From an uncultured Clostridium sp. (GTDB lineage Bacteria > Bacillota > Clostridia > Clostridiales > Clostridiaceae): 62,798 nt of DNA. A program made the translations under genes and the position numbers. Shown piece after piece: positions 26,336-35,202 of the stretch. The stretch covers positions 1 through 62,798 of the forward strand of contig NZ_CAJURG010000009.1 in the NCBI RefSeq assembly GCF_910588715.1. Reading direction: 5' to 3'. Under the pieces are notes generated by a model. The model saw only the letters and a program-made list of their open reading frames with translations, was not told the origin of the DNA and searched no databases. The stretch's first letter is position 1, and every line of letters starts with the position of its first letter.

Positions 26336-26339
26336 ACCA

Positions 26340-27182
26340 TTACTCCCTAATACCAATTTCTTCTTTAGGAATTACAATAAATAATTCTTCCAATTTATTA
26401 AAATCTACATATGGCTTAACAACAGCCTTTTTCATAATTCCAACACTATCTACCTCTACTGAAACCACTTCTCCAATTCTAATTTCTTGTGGATACATTG
26501 TTCCAAGACCAGAAGTTAAAATTACATCTCCCTCTTTTATCTCAGATTCAATTGGAATATTTGATAATATAGTTAAATTTTTATTTTTATTACTTGTAGC
26601 ACCTTGTAATATTCCTGTTGTTTCCCTAGTACTTTCCACCATAGAAGCCACTGCAATATTTTCATTTAATATAGTTTGAACTATGGAATGATTACCTTCT
26701 GATTTTGTAACCTTTCCAACTAATCCAGCTGGAGTTATTACTATCATATCCTTCTTTATTCCATCATTAGTACCCTTATCGATTATATATCCATTTGAAA
26801 TATTTCCTCCACTATATCCAACTATATTACATCCTAAATAATTATAGTTTTTATGTGCCTCGGAATAATTAAACATTTCTCTTAATCTTGTATTTTCTTC
26901 CTTCATTCTGTTATATTCAACTAACTTATTTTCTAACTCTGCATTTTTATCTGTAAGTTCTTTATTTTCTTGTTTTACTTTTGAAAAATTAATTAAAAAA
27001 TCTAAAGATCCATTTAATTTATCATTTGCACTATAGATTATCTTTTGTAATGGACTAATAACACTACCTGCACCACTAGATATAATATTTGAATTGCTTT
27101 TTAAACTGAAAATAATTATGCCTAAAAAGGCAACTGACAGTACCACAATAGTTACTGCCAGTTTATTTTTAAAAGGTTTCAT
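26340..27182 (-). CDS. mreC: Rod shape-determining protein MreC
   Basis: MreC bridges MreB to extracellular wall synthases. The 280-residue protein has an N-terminal membrane helix (about 8-28), a coiled coil (about 65-105, KQENKELTDKNAELENKL), and the beta-barrel MreC domain with VVGYSGGNISNGYIIDKG and LTSGLGTMYPQEIRIGEV. Its ATG overlaps the mreB stop by one base, so the pair is translationally coupled. Confidence 0.95.
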   Translation of the reverse strand: MKPFKNKLAVTIVVLSVAFLGIIIFSLKSNSNIISSGAGSVISPLQKIIYSANDKLNGSLDFLINFSKVKQENKELTDKNAELENKLVEYNRMKEENTRLREMFNYSEAHKNYNYLGCNIVGYSGGNISNGYIIDKGTNDGIKKDMIVITPAGLVGKVTKSEGNHSIVQTILNENIAVASMVESTRETTGILQGATSNKNKNLTILSNIPIESEIKEGDVILTSGLGTMYPQEIRIGEVVSVEVDSVGIMKKAVVKPYVDFNKLEELFIVIPKEEIGIRE

Positions 27183-28201
27183 TATTGACCTCTTTGATTC
27201 TTGCTTAATTCATCAAAATTTTCTAGTGCCTTTCCTGCTCCTAAAACAACGCAATCTAATGGTGTCTCAGCAATGTGAACAGGCATGTTTGTTTCTTGGT
27301 TTATTAGTTTATCTAGTCCTTTAAGTAAAGCTCCGCCTCCAGCTAACATTATTCCTTTTTCCATTATATCAGCTGATAATTCAGGTGGAGTTTTTTCTAA
27401 TGTAGTCTTTATTGATTCAATAATTGAATATACTGGCTCCTTTAATGCTTCTCTTATTTGATCCTCTGTTATTGTAACTATCTTTGGAAGACCAGTTATC
27501 ATATCTCTTCCCTTGATATCCATAGAAGCATTTTCTTCATCAATCTTATATGCTGATCCTAACTCCATTTTTATTTGTTCTGCTGTTCTTTCACCAATCA
27601 TTAAGCTAAATTCTTTTTTAACATATGCTATTATTGATTGATCTAATTCATCACCAGCAACTCTTAACGATTTGCTAGTTACTATTCCTCCTAATGAAAT
27701 AATCGCAACTTCAGTAGTTCCCCCTCCAATGTCAACTATCATGCTTCCTGTAGGTTCTCCAACTGGAAGTCCTGCTCCAATGGCAGCAGCCATTGGTTCT
27801 TCCATTAAAACAACATCTCTTGCTCCAGCAAATTTTGCAGCTTCTTCAATAGCTCTTCTTTCAACTTCTGTTACTCCTGATGGATAACATACTATTATTC
27901 TTGGACTAGTAAATGCACTTTTACTTGTTACCTTTTCTATTAATTTTTTAAGCATAGTTTGAGCAACATCAAAATCTGCTATAACTCCATCCTTAAGAGG
28001 TCTTATTGCAACAATGTTTCCTGGTGTTCTACCTATCATAAGCTTTGCTTCTTGACCAACTGCTAGAGGTTTTCTTGTATTACTGTTTATTGCTACAACT
28101 GAAGGCTCACTTAACACAATTCCTTTTCCTTTAACGAAAACAAGCGTGTTAGCTGTTCCTAAATCTATTCCCATATCTTTGTTACTAATGAAAAATCCCA
28201 T
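27182..28201 (-). CDS. mreB: Actin-like rod shape protein MreB
   Basis: Filament-forming ATPase that directs lateral wall growth. The 339-residue protein has the actin-fold phosphate 1 motif DMGIDLGTANTLVFVKGKGI, phosphate 2 IVDIGGGTTEVAIISLGGIV, and the adenosine motif MLAGGGALLKGLD. It is 17 bases downstream of radC and starts the mreBCD-pbp2 block. In spore formers there may be mbl or mreBH paralogs elsewhere; the genomic position supports MreB. Confidence 0.96.
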   Translation of the reverse strand: MGFFISNKDMGIDLGTANTLVFVKGKGIVLSEPSVVAINSNTRKPLAVGQEAKLMIGRTPGNIVAIRPLKDGVIADFDVAQTMLKKLIEKVTSKSAFTSPRIIVCYPSGVTEVERRAIEEAAKFAGARDVVLMEEPMAAAIGAGLPVGEPTGSMIVDIGGGTTEVAIISLGGIVTSKSLRVAGDELDQSIIAYVKKEFSLMIGERTAEQIKMELGSAYKIDEENASMDIKGRDMITGLPKIVTITEDQIREALKEPVYSIIESIKTTLEKTPPELSADIMEKGIMLAGGGALLKGLDKLINQETNMPVHIAETPLDCVVLGAGKALENFDELSKNQRGQ

Positions 28202-28218
28202 ATGAATTCCCCTTTCAA

Positions 28219-28908
28219 TTATATAATTCCTTTTTCCTTTAAACTAATATATTTATTATTACCAATTATAATATGGTCTAACAATTCAATTCCCATAATT
28301 TTCCCACACTCTTTTAATCTAAGAGTTATGTTAATATCTTCTTTACTAGGAGTTGGATCTCCTGAAGGGTGGTTGTGACAAACTATTATACTTGCACTTC
28401 CTCTTTGAATTGCTTCTTTAAAAACTTCTCTTGGATGTACTACAGACATATTTAAAGTTCCCTTAAATACATCTTTAGTTCCTATTACAATATTTTTAGT
28501 GTTTAATAGTATTAACTTAAATACTTCTTGCTTAAAATTGCACATTTCATTAATTAATAATGTGGAAACATCTTTCGGAGATGATATTTTAAAATTTTCT
28601 CTCTGAGACTTTAATGTCCTAAACCTATTAAATAACTCCATCATTGCAATTATCTGACAAGCTTTAACTTTTTTAATACCTTTAATTTTACTTGCCTTTT
28701 CAAAACTTACATTTAAAAGCCCGTCTAAACCATCTAGCTCAATTAATAATCTTCTACTTAAAGCTATGACGTTTTCTCCTTTTGTACCTGTTCTTAGTAA
28801 TATAGCTAATAGCTCTTCGTTACTTAAACTTTCTACTCCAAACTGAAGTAACTTTTCAACTGGTCTTTCGTTTAATGGTATATCACTTACTTTTATATTT
28901 TCTGCCAT
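28219..28908 (-). CDS. radC: RadC/DUF2466 family protein (JAB1/MPN metalloenzyme fold)
   Basis: A 229-residue protein with an N-terminal helix-hairpin-helix region (SNEELLAILLRTGTKGENVI) and a C-terminal MPN domain with the metal motif in CHNHPSGDPTPSKED (HxHx7SxxD). The historical DNA repair role is doubtful; function is unresolved. The start is the ATG at 28906-28908 behind AAAGGAG; an earlier in-frame ATG (28942-28944) lacks a good ribosome site. The maf-radC-mreB order matches Bacillus. Confidence 0.93.
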   Translation of the reverse strand: MAENIKVSDIPLNERPVEKLLQFGVESLSNEELLAILLRTGTKGENVIALSRRLLIELDGLDGLLNVSFEKASKIKGIKKVKACQIIAMMELFNRFRTLKSQRENFKISSPKDVSTLLINEMCNFKQEVFKLILLNTKNIVIGTKDVFKGTLNMSVVHPREVFKEAIQRGSASIIVCHNHPSGDPTPSKEDINITLRLKECGKIMGIELLDHIIIGNNKYISLKEKGII

Positions 28909-28944
28909 AAGCACTCCTTTAAGTAATAATATCCATCTCCCCAA

Positions 28945-29511
28945 TTATAAAATTTCTTTTATCATTTTGTTTAGTAAGTTTAATGGTAAACCAACTACAT
29001 TGTAGTAACATCCATTTATCCTCTTAACGAATATTCCACCAAAGCCCTGTATTCCATAAGCTCCTGCTTTATCTAAACATTCTTCGGTGTCTATGTACTT
29101 CCATATTTCCTCATCTGAAAGCTCTGAAAAATAAACCTCTGTATATAAACATTCACTTTTCATTACTTTTGTTTTGTTATTAATAACTGTTACTCCAGAA
29201 TATACTCTATGCACATTATTACTTAGTGCTTTAAGCATTCTAAAAGCATCATTTTTATCTTTTGGTTTTCCGAGAACCTTATTATCTATAACAACTATAG
29301 TATCAGCACCTATTATTATAGAATTCTCACTACAGTTTGCTGCAACTGATTTAGCTTTTCCTTGAGATAATGATTTAACATATGTTTCTATGTCATTATT
29401 AACTTGTACTGAATCTTCATCAAAATCACTAACTCTAACTTCAAAATCACTTACTATTCTAGATAATAACTCTTTTCTACGCTCTGAAGCAGATGCTAAT
29501 ATAACTTTCAA
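28945..29511 (-). CDS. maf: Maf-family nucleotide pyrophosphatase
   Basis: Maf proteins hydrolyse non-canonical or modified nucleoside triphosphates such as dTTP/UTP analogues. The 188-residue protein starts KVILASASERRKELLSRI, with IIGADTIVVIDNKVLGKPKD and a DKAGAYGIQGFGG motif, typical of the YhdE/dTTPase branch. I choose the TTG at 29509-29511, which gives the family N-terminus and has AGGGTGTGAT upstream; an ATG 21 bases earlier has no ribosome site. Confidence 0.92.
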   Translation of the reverse strand: MKVILASASERRKELLSRIVSDFEVRVSDFDEDSVQVNNDIETYVKSLSQGKAKSVAANCSENSIIIGADTIVVIDNKVLGKPKDKNDAFRMLKALSNNVHRVYSGVTVINNKTKVMKSECLYTEVYFSELSDEEIWKYIDTEECLDKAGAYGIQGFGGIFVKRINGCYYNVVGLPLNLLNKMIKEIL

Positions 29512-29601
29512 AATATCACACCCTACAGTCATTTATTAAATATTATTCCCAATTTAACGTTAGTCTTGCACCTGACTTTAAAATTTAATTTAAAACATAA
29601 T

Positions 29602-29689
29602 AAAAAGAGGTAAATACTTGTAACCTATCTTTATTTCTAATATAGTTTATCACTTAATAGGTATTCAAACAAGCATTTTCCTCTTTTTA
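29602..29689 (-). terminator. Long three-helix terminator-like hairpin after the SPOR gene
   Basis: Three nested helices fit one long stem: AAAAAGAGG/CCTCTTTTT (29602-29610 with 29680-29688), CTTGT/ACAAG (29617-29621 with 29669-29673) and CCTAT/ATAGG (29624-29628 with 29657-29661). The end is T-rich on both strands. It probably terminates the SPOR gene, but the multi-helix form is unusual for a plain terminator. Confidence 0.6.
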
Positions 29690-29779
29690 TATATGAATTT
29701 TTTGTAGAAAATTCTATAAATTATACTTAATTTTTAATATATTTTTTTACATTTATTGATATTTATTCATTCTTTTTTT

Positions 29780-30577
29780 CTATTTCTTAAAGTTTAATAA
29801 AACTTTATATAAATATTGTATTTCATTGGAAACATCCTCTTTGACTATTTCAGAACCTAATTCATTAATATGTTTTTTTAAGTCAGACAAAACTTCTTTT
29901 TTATCTCCTTCTTTTATATCATCCAATTTTCCAACCCATGTTTTAAAATCAGTAGTGTCTACTGACTTTACATCATCCTTAAATGCAGTATTTAATATAT
30001 CTAAATATCCATCATATATTCCAGCAACTTGACTTTCAATAGCATTAATTCCATTTAAATCAAATTCAACCTTAGCACATTCAATTCCACTTGAAGTTAA
30101 TCTATCTATAGTTGCTTGCCCCTCATCCCCTTTATAAATACCTGCTAAAACTTTAAATTTATCGGCGTCATTATATATAAATGCCCCATATTCATTAGAT
30201 ATTTTATTAAAGTAATCTTTCGCATTACCTTCTTGAGCAAAATAACCGCATTGAATAGCTGTAAAACTAGTATTAATATTTCCTTGAGCATTTTCTGATT
30301 CTTGATTTTTCTTATTTACCTCAGCGTTTACTGGAATACTTTCAGCATCATTTGAAACTTTATTATTTGCCTCTTCTAAATTATTAGCTTGTGATACTTC
30401 ATTTTTATTTCCATCATCTGTTGTCCCTGCATTATTTAATGGTAAAAAATGAACTATGACATTTGCAAGTAATACCCCGACTATTATTACAAATATGCTA
30501 GTTCCAACAAAAGATAAAATAAGTTTTAAAAGGTCATTATTTTTCTTTTTCTTATAGTTATATCTTGTATACCTCAC
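29780..30577 (-). CDS. SPOR-domain membrane protein
   Basis: SPOR domains bind denuded glycan strands, usually at division sites. The 265-residue protein has a basic cytoplasmic N-terminus, one membrane helix (about 19-45), an Asn/Glu-rich linker (50-105) and a SPOR domain (about 106-180; FTAIQCGYFAQEGNAKDYFNKI, FKVLAGIYKG). A helical C-terminal region of about 80 residues is of unknown role. It stands alone between maf and pepD. The gene name cannot be assigned. Confidence 0.85.
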   Translation of the reverse strand: MRYTRYNYKKKKNNDLLKLILSFVGTSIFVIIVGVLLANVIVHFLPLNNAGTTDDGNKNEVSQANNLEEANNKVSNDAESIPVNAEVNKKNQESENAQGNINTSFTAIQCGYFAQEGNAKDYFNKISNEYGAFIYNDADKFKVLAGIYKGDEGQATIDRLTSSGIECAKVEFDLNGINAIESQVAGIYDGYLDILNTAFKDDVKSVDTTDFKTWVGKLDDIKEGDKKEVLSDLKKHINELGSEIVKEDVSNEIQYLYKVLLNFKK

Positions 30578-30825
30578 TTTCTCATCCTCCCTATCAATAA
30601 ATTATTATGTTTTTAATTATTACATTACAATATATTCATTAAGAATTATTTATATACATAATAAAATAATTTTTACCTTCAAAACAAAGTAACTGTCTTA
30701 AAGTTTACTTAAAATATATTAGCTTATAATTTTAAAGTTTAAAATTTATTAAGTATGCTTTTATTTACAAAATTAAATATAATTTAATTAACTTTAACAT
30801 TTAAAAATTATTATTTTTAATAAAC
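30578..30825. other. Intergenic A+T-rich gap
   Basis: Part of the 367-base gap between the SPOR gene and pepD. It holds no open frame, hairpin or RNA motif that I can support. The SPOR gene promoter is presumably here, but A+T richness makes many -10-like matches and none stands out. Confidence 0.5.
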
Positions 30826-30881
30826 AAAAAAGAGCTGCATCCTATTGAAATTTTTAATTCAATAGAAATACAACTCCTTTT
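30826..30881 (-). terminator. Intrinsic terminator of pepD
   Basis: A long stem with wobbles and small bulges (30858-30881 with 30827-30848, centred on TTCAATAG/CTATTGAA) is followed by TTTTTTGTTTA on the minus strand, about 60 bases after the pepD stop. Confidence 0.75.
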
Positions 30882-30944
30882 AATCAAATAAATTTTTAAT
30901 AATAATCTATATAAAAATTGTTTTGATATAAATTTATTTAATAA

Positions 30945-32396
30945 TTATTTAATTTCTTTAAGTATTGCTTTTAAATATTCATAACAATTTTTAACTGATG
31001 AAATACTCATGTGCTCATCTGGAGTATGAACATCATAAAGATTTGGCCCAAAGCTTATCATATCTAGATTACCTAACTTCTCATTAAATAATCCACATTC
31101 AACTCCTGCATGAATTGCTACAATTTCAGCTTCCTTACCGTAAAGCTCTTTGTGAACCCTTTGGCATATTTCTCTTATTTGTGAATCAGGGTTATATTGC
31201 CATGCTGGATAATCTGATGTAGTAGTAAATTCTCCTCCTAAAAGTTCAACTATAGTTTTGCTTCTTAAAACTATTTCCTCTTTTAATGATGGAACAGAGC
31301 TTCTTATAGCTGAATCAAATTCTACTGTTGTGTCATTAGTAGTTAAAACTCCTAAATTAGTTGAACTTTCTACTAATCCATCTATATCAACACTCTTTGA
31401 ATTTATTCCATTTGGATATAAGTATAATAAATCAAGAACTTTACTAGTAGATTCATCTGTAAATTCTTTTTCTAAGTTTTCACTAGCAATTGAACCTTCA
31501 ATTTTTACTCCTGGATCTTGAGCTCTTAACTCACTTGCTATTATATCATTCCAATTTTTTATTACATTCATAACTGTTTCTTCATCATTAATGCTTGTAG
31601 AAATAATAGCTTCAGCTTCTCTTGGAATTGCATTATTTTTAGATCCACCATTTAAACTAATGATATTAAATTTAACTTCTCTTGATAATCCTTTAAGAAC
31701 TCTACCTAAAATTTTATTTGAATTTCCTCTTTCTTTAATTATATCCATACCAGAGTGACCACCTTTAAGACCTGATATGTTTATTTTTATTAAAGCTTTA
31801 TCTTTAATATCTTGTTTTTCTATATTAATAGTTCCTGTGCTTCTTACTCCACCAGCACAACTTACTAAAAGATATCCCTCTTCTTCATTATCTAAATTTA
31901 TTAATATTTTACCATCAATATTTTCTTTATCAATAGCCATTGCTCCAGACATTCCTGTTTCTTCATCAGTAGTAATTAATACTTCTATTGGTGGATGTGG
32001 AATATCATTTGAAGCTAATATTGCCATAGCATAAGCAACTGCAATACCATTATCAGCTCCTAATGTTGTATCTGTTGCATATATATAGTCATCTACTATT
32101 CTTAATTTTAATGGATCTTTTTCAAAATCATGTTCTACACCATTATTCTTTTCGCAAACCATATCCATGTGACCTTGAATAATAACTGTAGGAGCATTTT
32201 CATATCCTTTTGTTCCTGGCTTTTTAATAATAACATTTAATGCTTTATCTTGAATTGATTCAAGCCCTAAGCTCTTCCCAAAATTTAATAAGTAATCACT
32301 TATTTCTTTTTCATTTCCTGAACCTCTTGGAATATTTGAAATCTCTTCAAAATATTCAAAAACTGCTTTTGGCTCTAAATTTTGTAAAACTTTCAT
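30945..32396 (-). CDS. pepD: Aminoacyl-histidine dipeptidase (M20C, PepD type)
   Basis: Cytosolic zinc dipeptidase for Xaa-His and other dipeptides. The 483 residues fit the family. Metal ligands appear in IIQGHMDMVCEK (His, Asp), LGADNGIAVA (bridging Asp), TTDEETGMSGA (Glu pair) and HAGVECGLF; the last metal-site histidine is in YDVHTPDEHMS. AAGGAG precedes the ATG. It has its own terminator and is probably monocistronic; spacing to the upstream S1 gene is 69 bases. Confidence 0.95.
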   Translation of the reverse strand: MKVLQNLEPKAVFEYFEEISNIPRGSGNEKEISDYLLNFGKSLGLESIQDKALNVIIKKPGTKGYENAPTVIIQGHMDMVCEKNNGVEHDFEKDPLKLRIVDDYIYATDTTLGADNGIAVAYAMAILASNDIPHPPIEVLITTDEETGMSGAMAIDKENIDGKILINLDNEEEGYLLVSCAGGVRSTGTINIEKQDIKDKALIKINISGLKGGHSGMDIIKERGNSNKILGRVLKGLSREVKFNIISLNGGSKNNAIPREAEAIISTSINDEETVMNVIKNWNDIIASELRAQDPGVKIEGSIASENLEKEFTDESTSKVLDLLYLYPNGINSKSVDIDGLVESSTNLGVLTTNDTTVEFDSAIRSSVPSLKEEIVLRSKTIVELLGGEFTTTSDYPAWQYNPDSQIREICQRVHKELYGKEAEIVAIHAGVECGLFNEKLGNLDMISFGPNLYDVHTPDEHMSISSVKNCYEYLKAILKEIK

Positions 32397-32465
32397 ACTT
32401 AAGTCTCCTTGCTCTTTAATTGTCTTATAGTAATTATATATTAATTAGGTTATTGTATCTATATA

Positions 32466-33608
32466 TTAAAATAGATCTTTAAATAAATCTCCTAATGTAA
32501 CATCGTCATCATTATCATTATATTGTAAATATTCATTTGATGTTTCAATAGCATCTTTAATACTTAATGAAATTCTCTTATTTTCCTTATTAACATCTAA
32601 AACCTTAACCTTAACCATTTGTCCTATTTCAAGAACATCAGATGGCTTAGCTATATTTTCATCTGTAATTTCATTTATATGAACTAAACCTTCAATACCT
32701 GAAAATAATTCTATAAATGCTCCAAATGACATAAACTTAACTACTTTTCCTTCAATAATATCACCAGCTTTTATACTGTCAGCATGAACCTTCCATGGTT
32801 CTTTATCTACATCTTTTAATATTAAAGACACTCTTTCATGTTCTATGTCAACATCCCCAACAAATACAGTAACATTATCTCCAACATTTACTATATCTTC
32901 TACTCTTTTTACTCTTTCCCAAGCTAAATCATTTATATGAATTAATCCAGTAATTCCACCAATATCTACAATAGCACCAGCTTTAATTATTTTCTTAACT
33001 GTACCTTGTCTTTTTTCTCCACTTTTTAAGTTTTTCCAAAGTTCCTTTTTCTTAGTTTGGTAAACTTCTTCTTCTAATATTCTTCTAGAAGCAACGACCT
33101 TTCTGTTTCTTAAATCTAATTCTGTTAACTTAACTTCAATTTCTTTTTCTAATAAACTGCTTAACTCTATTCTTTCTCTTGAAGCTAATGAAGCTGGGAT
33201 AAATACTCTTATTGACCCATAATATGCAACTAATCCACCCTTAACTTCTTCTTTTACTAAAACTTTTATAGGTTCTTCATTTTTAAATGCTTTTTTTAAA
33301 TCTTCTTTTTCTGTAATTTGTAATGCTCTTAATCTAGAAAGCTTAACATAACCTTCACCATCATTTGGTGAAATAACGTATACATCTAATATGTCTCCAG
33401 GGTTAACAACATCTAGTGGTGAAACATCTCCTAAAGCTAATTCTTCCTTTGATATTATTCCATCAAATGCATAATTGATATTAACTGTTGCCTCCTTTTC
33501 ATTAACATCAATAATTTGACCTTTTAATATATCTCCAGAATTAATTCTTTTAACATCAAACTCCTTCAAAAGATCTCCCATTGAATTTTCATTAAATTCA
33601 ACTGTCAT
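32466..33608 (-). CDS. Four-repeat S1-domain RNA-binding protein (ribosomal protein S1-like)
   Basis: A 380-residue protein of four S1 OB-fold repeats (about 15-85, 100-170, 185-255, 270-345), with the last two best conserved (GAIVDIGGITGLIHINDLAWERV; GAFIELFSGIEGLVHINE). Firmicute S1-like proteins of this size bind mRNA and may act in translation or RNA decay; they lack the first two E. coli S1 domains. The start is the ATG at 33606-33608 with AAGGAG; a GTG 9 bases upstream lies inside the ribosome site. In some clostridia the S1 region is fused to IspH; here it is separate. Confidence 0.9.
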   Translation of the reverse strand: MTVEFNENSMGDLLKEFDVKRINSGDILKGQIIDVNEKEATVNINYAFDGIISKEELALGDVSPLDVVNPGDILDVYVISPNDGEGYVKLSRLRALQITEKEDLKKAFKNEEPIKVLVKEEVKGGLVAYYGSIRVFIPASLASRERIELSSLLEKEIEVKLTELDLRNRKVVASRRILEEEVYQTKKKELWKNLKSGEKRQGTVKKIIKAGAIVDIGGITGLIHINDLAWERVKRVEDIVNVGDNVTVFVGDVDIEHERVSLILKDVDKEPWKVHADSIKAGDIIEGKVVKFMSFGAFIELFSGIEGLVHINEITDENIAKPSDVLEIGQMVKVKVLDVNKENKRISLSIKDAIETSNEYLQYNDNDDDVTLGDLFKDLF

Positions 33609-33676
33609 AATATCCACTCCTTTGTAAAAATATCTCTTATTAATTTTAAGTCACTGTCAAATTTTATACAAGTAAA

Positions 33677-33710
33677 AGACAAAAAAAGCTACTCATTGAA
33701 GAGTAGCTTT
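33677..33710 (-). terminator. Intrinsic terminator after the CBS-domain gene
   Basis: A 10-bp stem AAAGCTACTC/GAGTAGCTTT (33685-33694 with 33701-33710) is followed by TTTTTTTGTC on the minus strand, 9 bases after the stop. Confidence 0.88.
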
Positions 33711-33719
33711 ATTTAAATT

Positions 33720-34139
33720 TTATAATATTTCCTTGTTTTTCTTAATTGAATTATAACAATAGTTTATTATGTCACTACGCTTTATTATTCCTATAAATGT
33801 ACCTTCATCATCAACTACTGGTACAAAATTTTGAGTTGTCGCTAGTCTAATAATACTTTCAACATCTGCATTAATTGAAACACTTTTATGCTTTGTTCTT
33901 ATAGCTATTTCACTAACTTTAACATTTTCAGTATTTTTAAAATTAAGATTTTCAGTATTCTTTAATTTCCACAACAAATCTCCTTCAGTTAAAGTTCCAA
34001 CATATCTCCCCAGCTTGTCTATTAGTGGTATTGCTGTGTAACCATGATGCTCCATTCTTTCAATAACTTGCCTCATTGTTGCATCTATATATTCGTAAAT
34101 TACCTCATTTTTAGGAGTTAAAAGAAATGCAATATTCAT
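33720..34139 (-). CDS. CBS-domain pair protein (CbpB/DarB-like)
   Basis: A 139-residue protein made almost entirely of two CBS motifs (about 10-60: GYTAIPLIDKLGRYVGTLTEGDLL; about 80-130: NFVPVVDDEGTFIGIIKRSDII). CBS pairs bind adenine nucleotides. Size and the N-terminal region resemble YkuL/DarB, a c-di-AMP-binding regulator, but that link is only by resemblance. Good ribosome site GAAAGAGG. No catalytic partner domain is present, so it probably acts by binding another protein. Confidence 0.8.
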   Translation of the reverse strand: MNIAFLLTPKNEVIYEYIDATMRQVIERMEHHGYTAIPLIDKLGRYVGTLTEGDLLWKLKNTENLNFKNTENVKVSEIAIRTKHKSVSINADVESIIRLATTQNFVPVVDDEGTFIGIIKRSDIINYCYNSIKKNKEIL

Positions 34140-34245
34140 ATCCTCTTTCCTTCCTTTAAATAATACTTCTTCTTCATTTTATCATATATAAAATATAATT
34201 GTTATATTATCATTAAATTTTAATAATTTATTCATGTAGTATATT

Positions 34246-35151
34246 TTAATTATAAACTTTATGTTTTAATTTATTTTCATATCGTAAATAATCATATTCA
34301 TCTATTACTGTTGCAACTTCTTTATATATCTCTTCACCACATAAGCTCTTTCTTACAATAAGCTCATTTAATATTCTACTATTACATTTTGTACAAGTTC
34401 CAAGAGATATAAATCTCCACCCTACTGGGCTAAAAGGATAATCAACTTCTATCTTTTTTTGACATTTAGGGCACATTTGATTTATTTTATCATAATTAAG
34501 TTCTATTCCATCTAAAGAAGTAACCTCTAAAGCTGGCATATTATAAACATCTTCTATTATATATTTTTTTATTGCCCTAGAATTATATAAATTCTTAAAC
34601 ACATGCGCTGTATATATAGCATCATTTAATGCATCATGTAATGTACCTTCATTTACTTTTATTTTTAATGCTTTTAAAGCATTTTTTAAGCTTAAAGACT
34701 TTTTATAACCTAATATCTTTGTAACATACTCTTGAATATCTAAATAATTTTTAATCCAACTTAAATCACTATATCCATAGTAATTTGCATTTTTTATTAT
34801 TTCTACTATGTCATCCTTTGCCCATGAACAAATTATATCACCTTCATTGACCATACCTTTAAGCTTATTAAGACCCTCTATAAAATGAACACCATTTTCT
34901 ATATCTTTTATATTTATTTTTGTTATATCTAATATTTTAGGATTTATTACCGGAATAACTGATGGCTTTATAAAAACTTTCAATTCTTCACAAGGTTGCA
35001 TATGAGCATCTAGTTTAACTGCTCCTATTTCTATTATTTCATTTGATAAATCCAGCTTTTTCAAATTTGGATATTCATTATAAACGTTAGGAATACACTT
35101 ATGTATTCCACTTAAATTATTAAATTCTAAATCTATTATTATAAAAGCCAA
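34246..35151 (-). CDS. DEDDh 3'-5' exonuclease with C-terminal zinc ribbon
   Basis: A 301-residue exonuclease of the Eri1/KapD-like DnaQ superfamily. Acidic motifs: D and E in IIIDLEFNNL, the middle D in CSWAKDDIVEI, and the HD pair in LHDALNDAIYTAH. A C-terminal zinc ribbon (CPKC about residue 233, CTKC about 258) is an addition. It starts at TTG 35149-35151 behind GGGTGGGGG, giving the family opening AFIIIDLEFN. Substrate (RNA or DNA) unknown. Confidence 0.87.
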   Translation of the reverse strand: MAFIIIDLEFNNLSGIHKCIPNVYNEYPNLKKLDLSNEIIEIGAVKLDAHMQPCEELKVFIKPSVIPVINPKILDITKINIKDIENGVHFIEGLNKLKGMVNEGDIICSWAKDDIVEIIKNANYYGYSDLSWIKNYLDIQEYVTKILGYKKSLSLKNALKALKIKVNEGTLHDALNDAIYTAHVFKNLYNSRAIKKYIIEDVYNMPALEVTSLDGIELNYDKINQMCPKCQKKIEVDYPFSPVGWRFISLGTCTKCNSRILNELIVRKSLCGEEIYKEVATVIDEYDYLRYENKLKHKVYN

Positions 35152-35202
35152 AATTCCCCCACCCTTCTACTAATGACAAATATCTAAAGTCAAATTAGCA
35201 AA

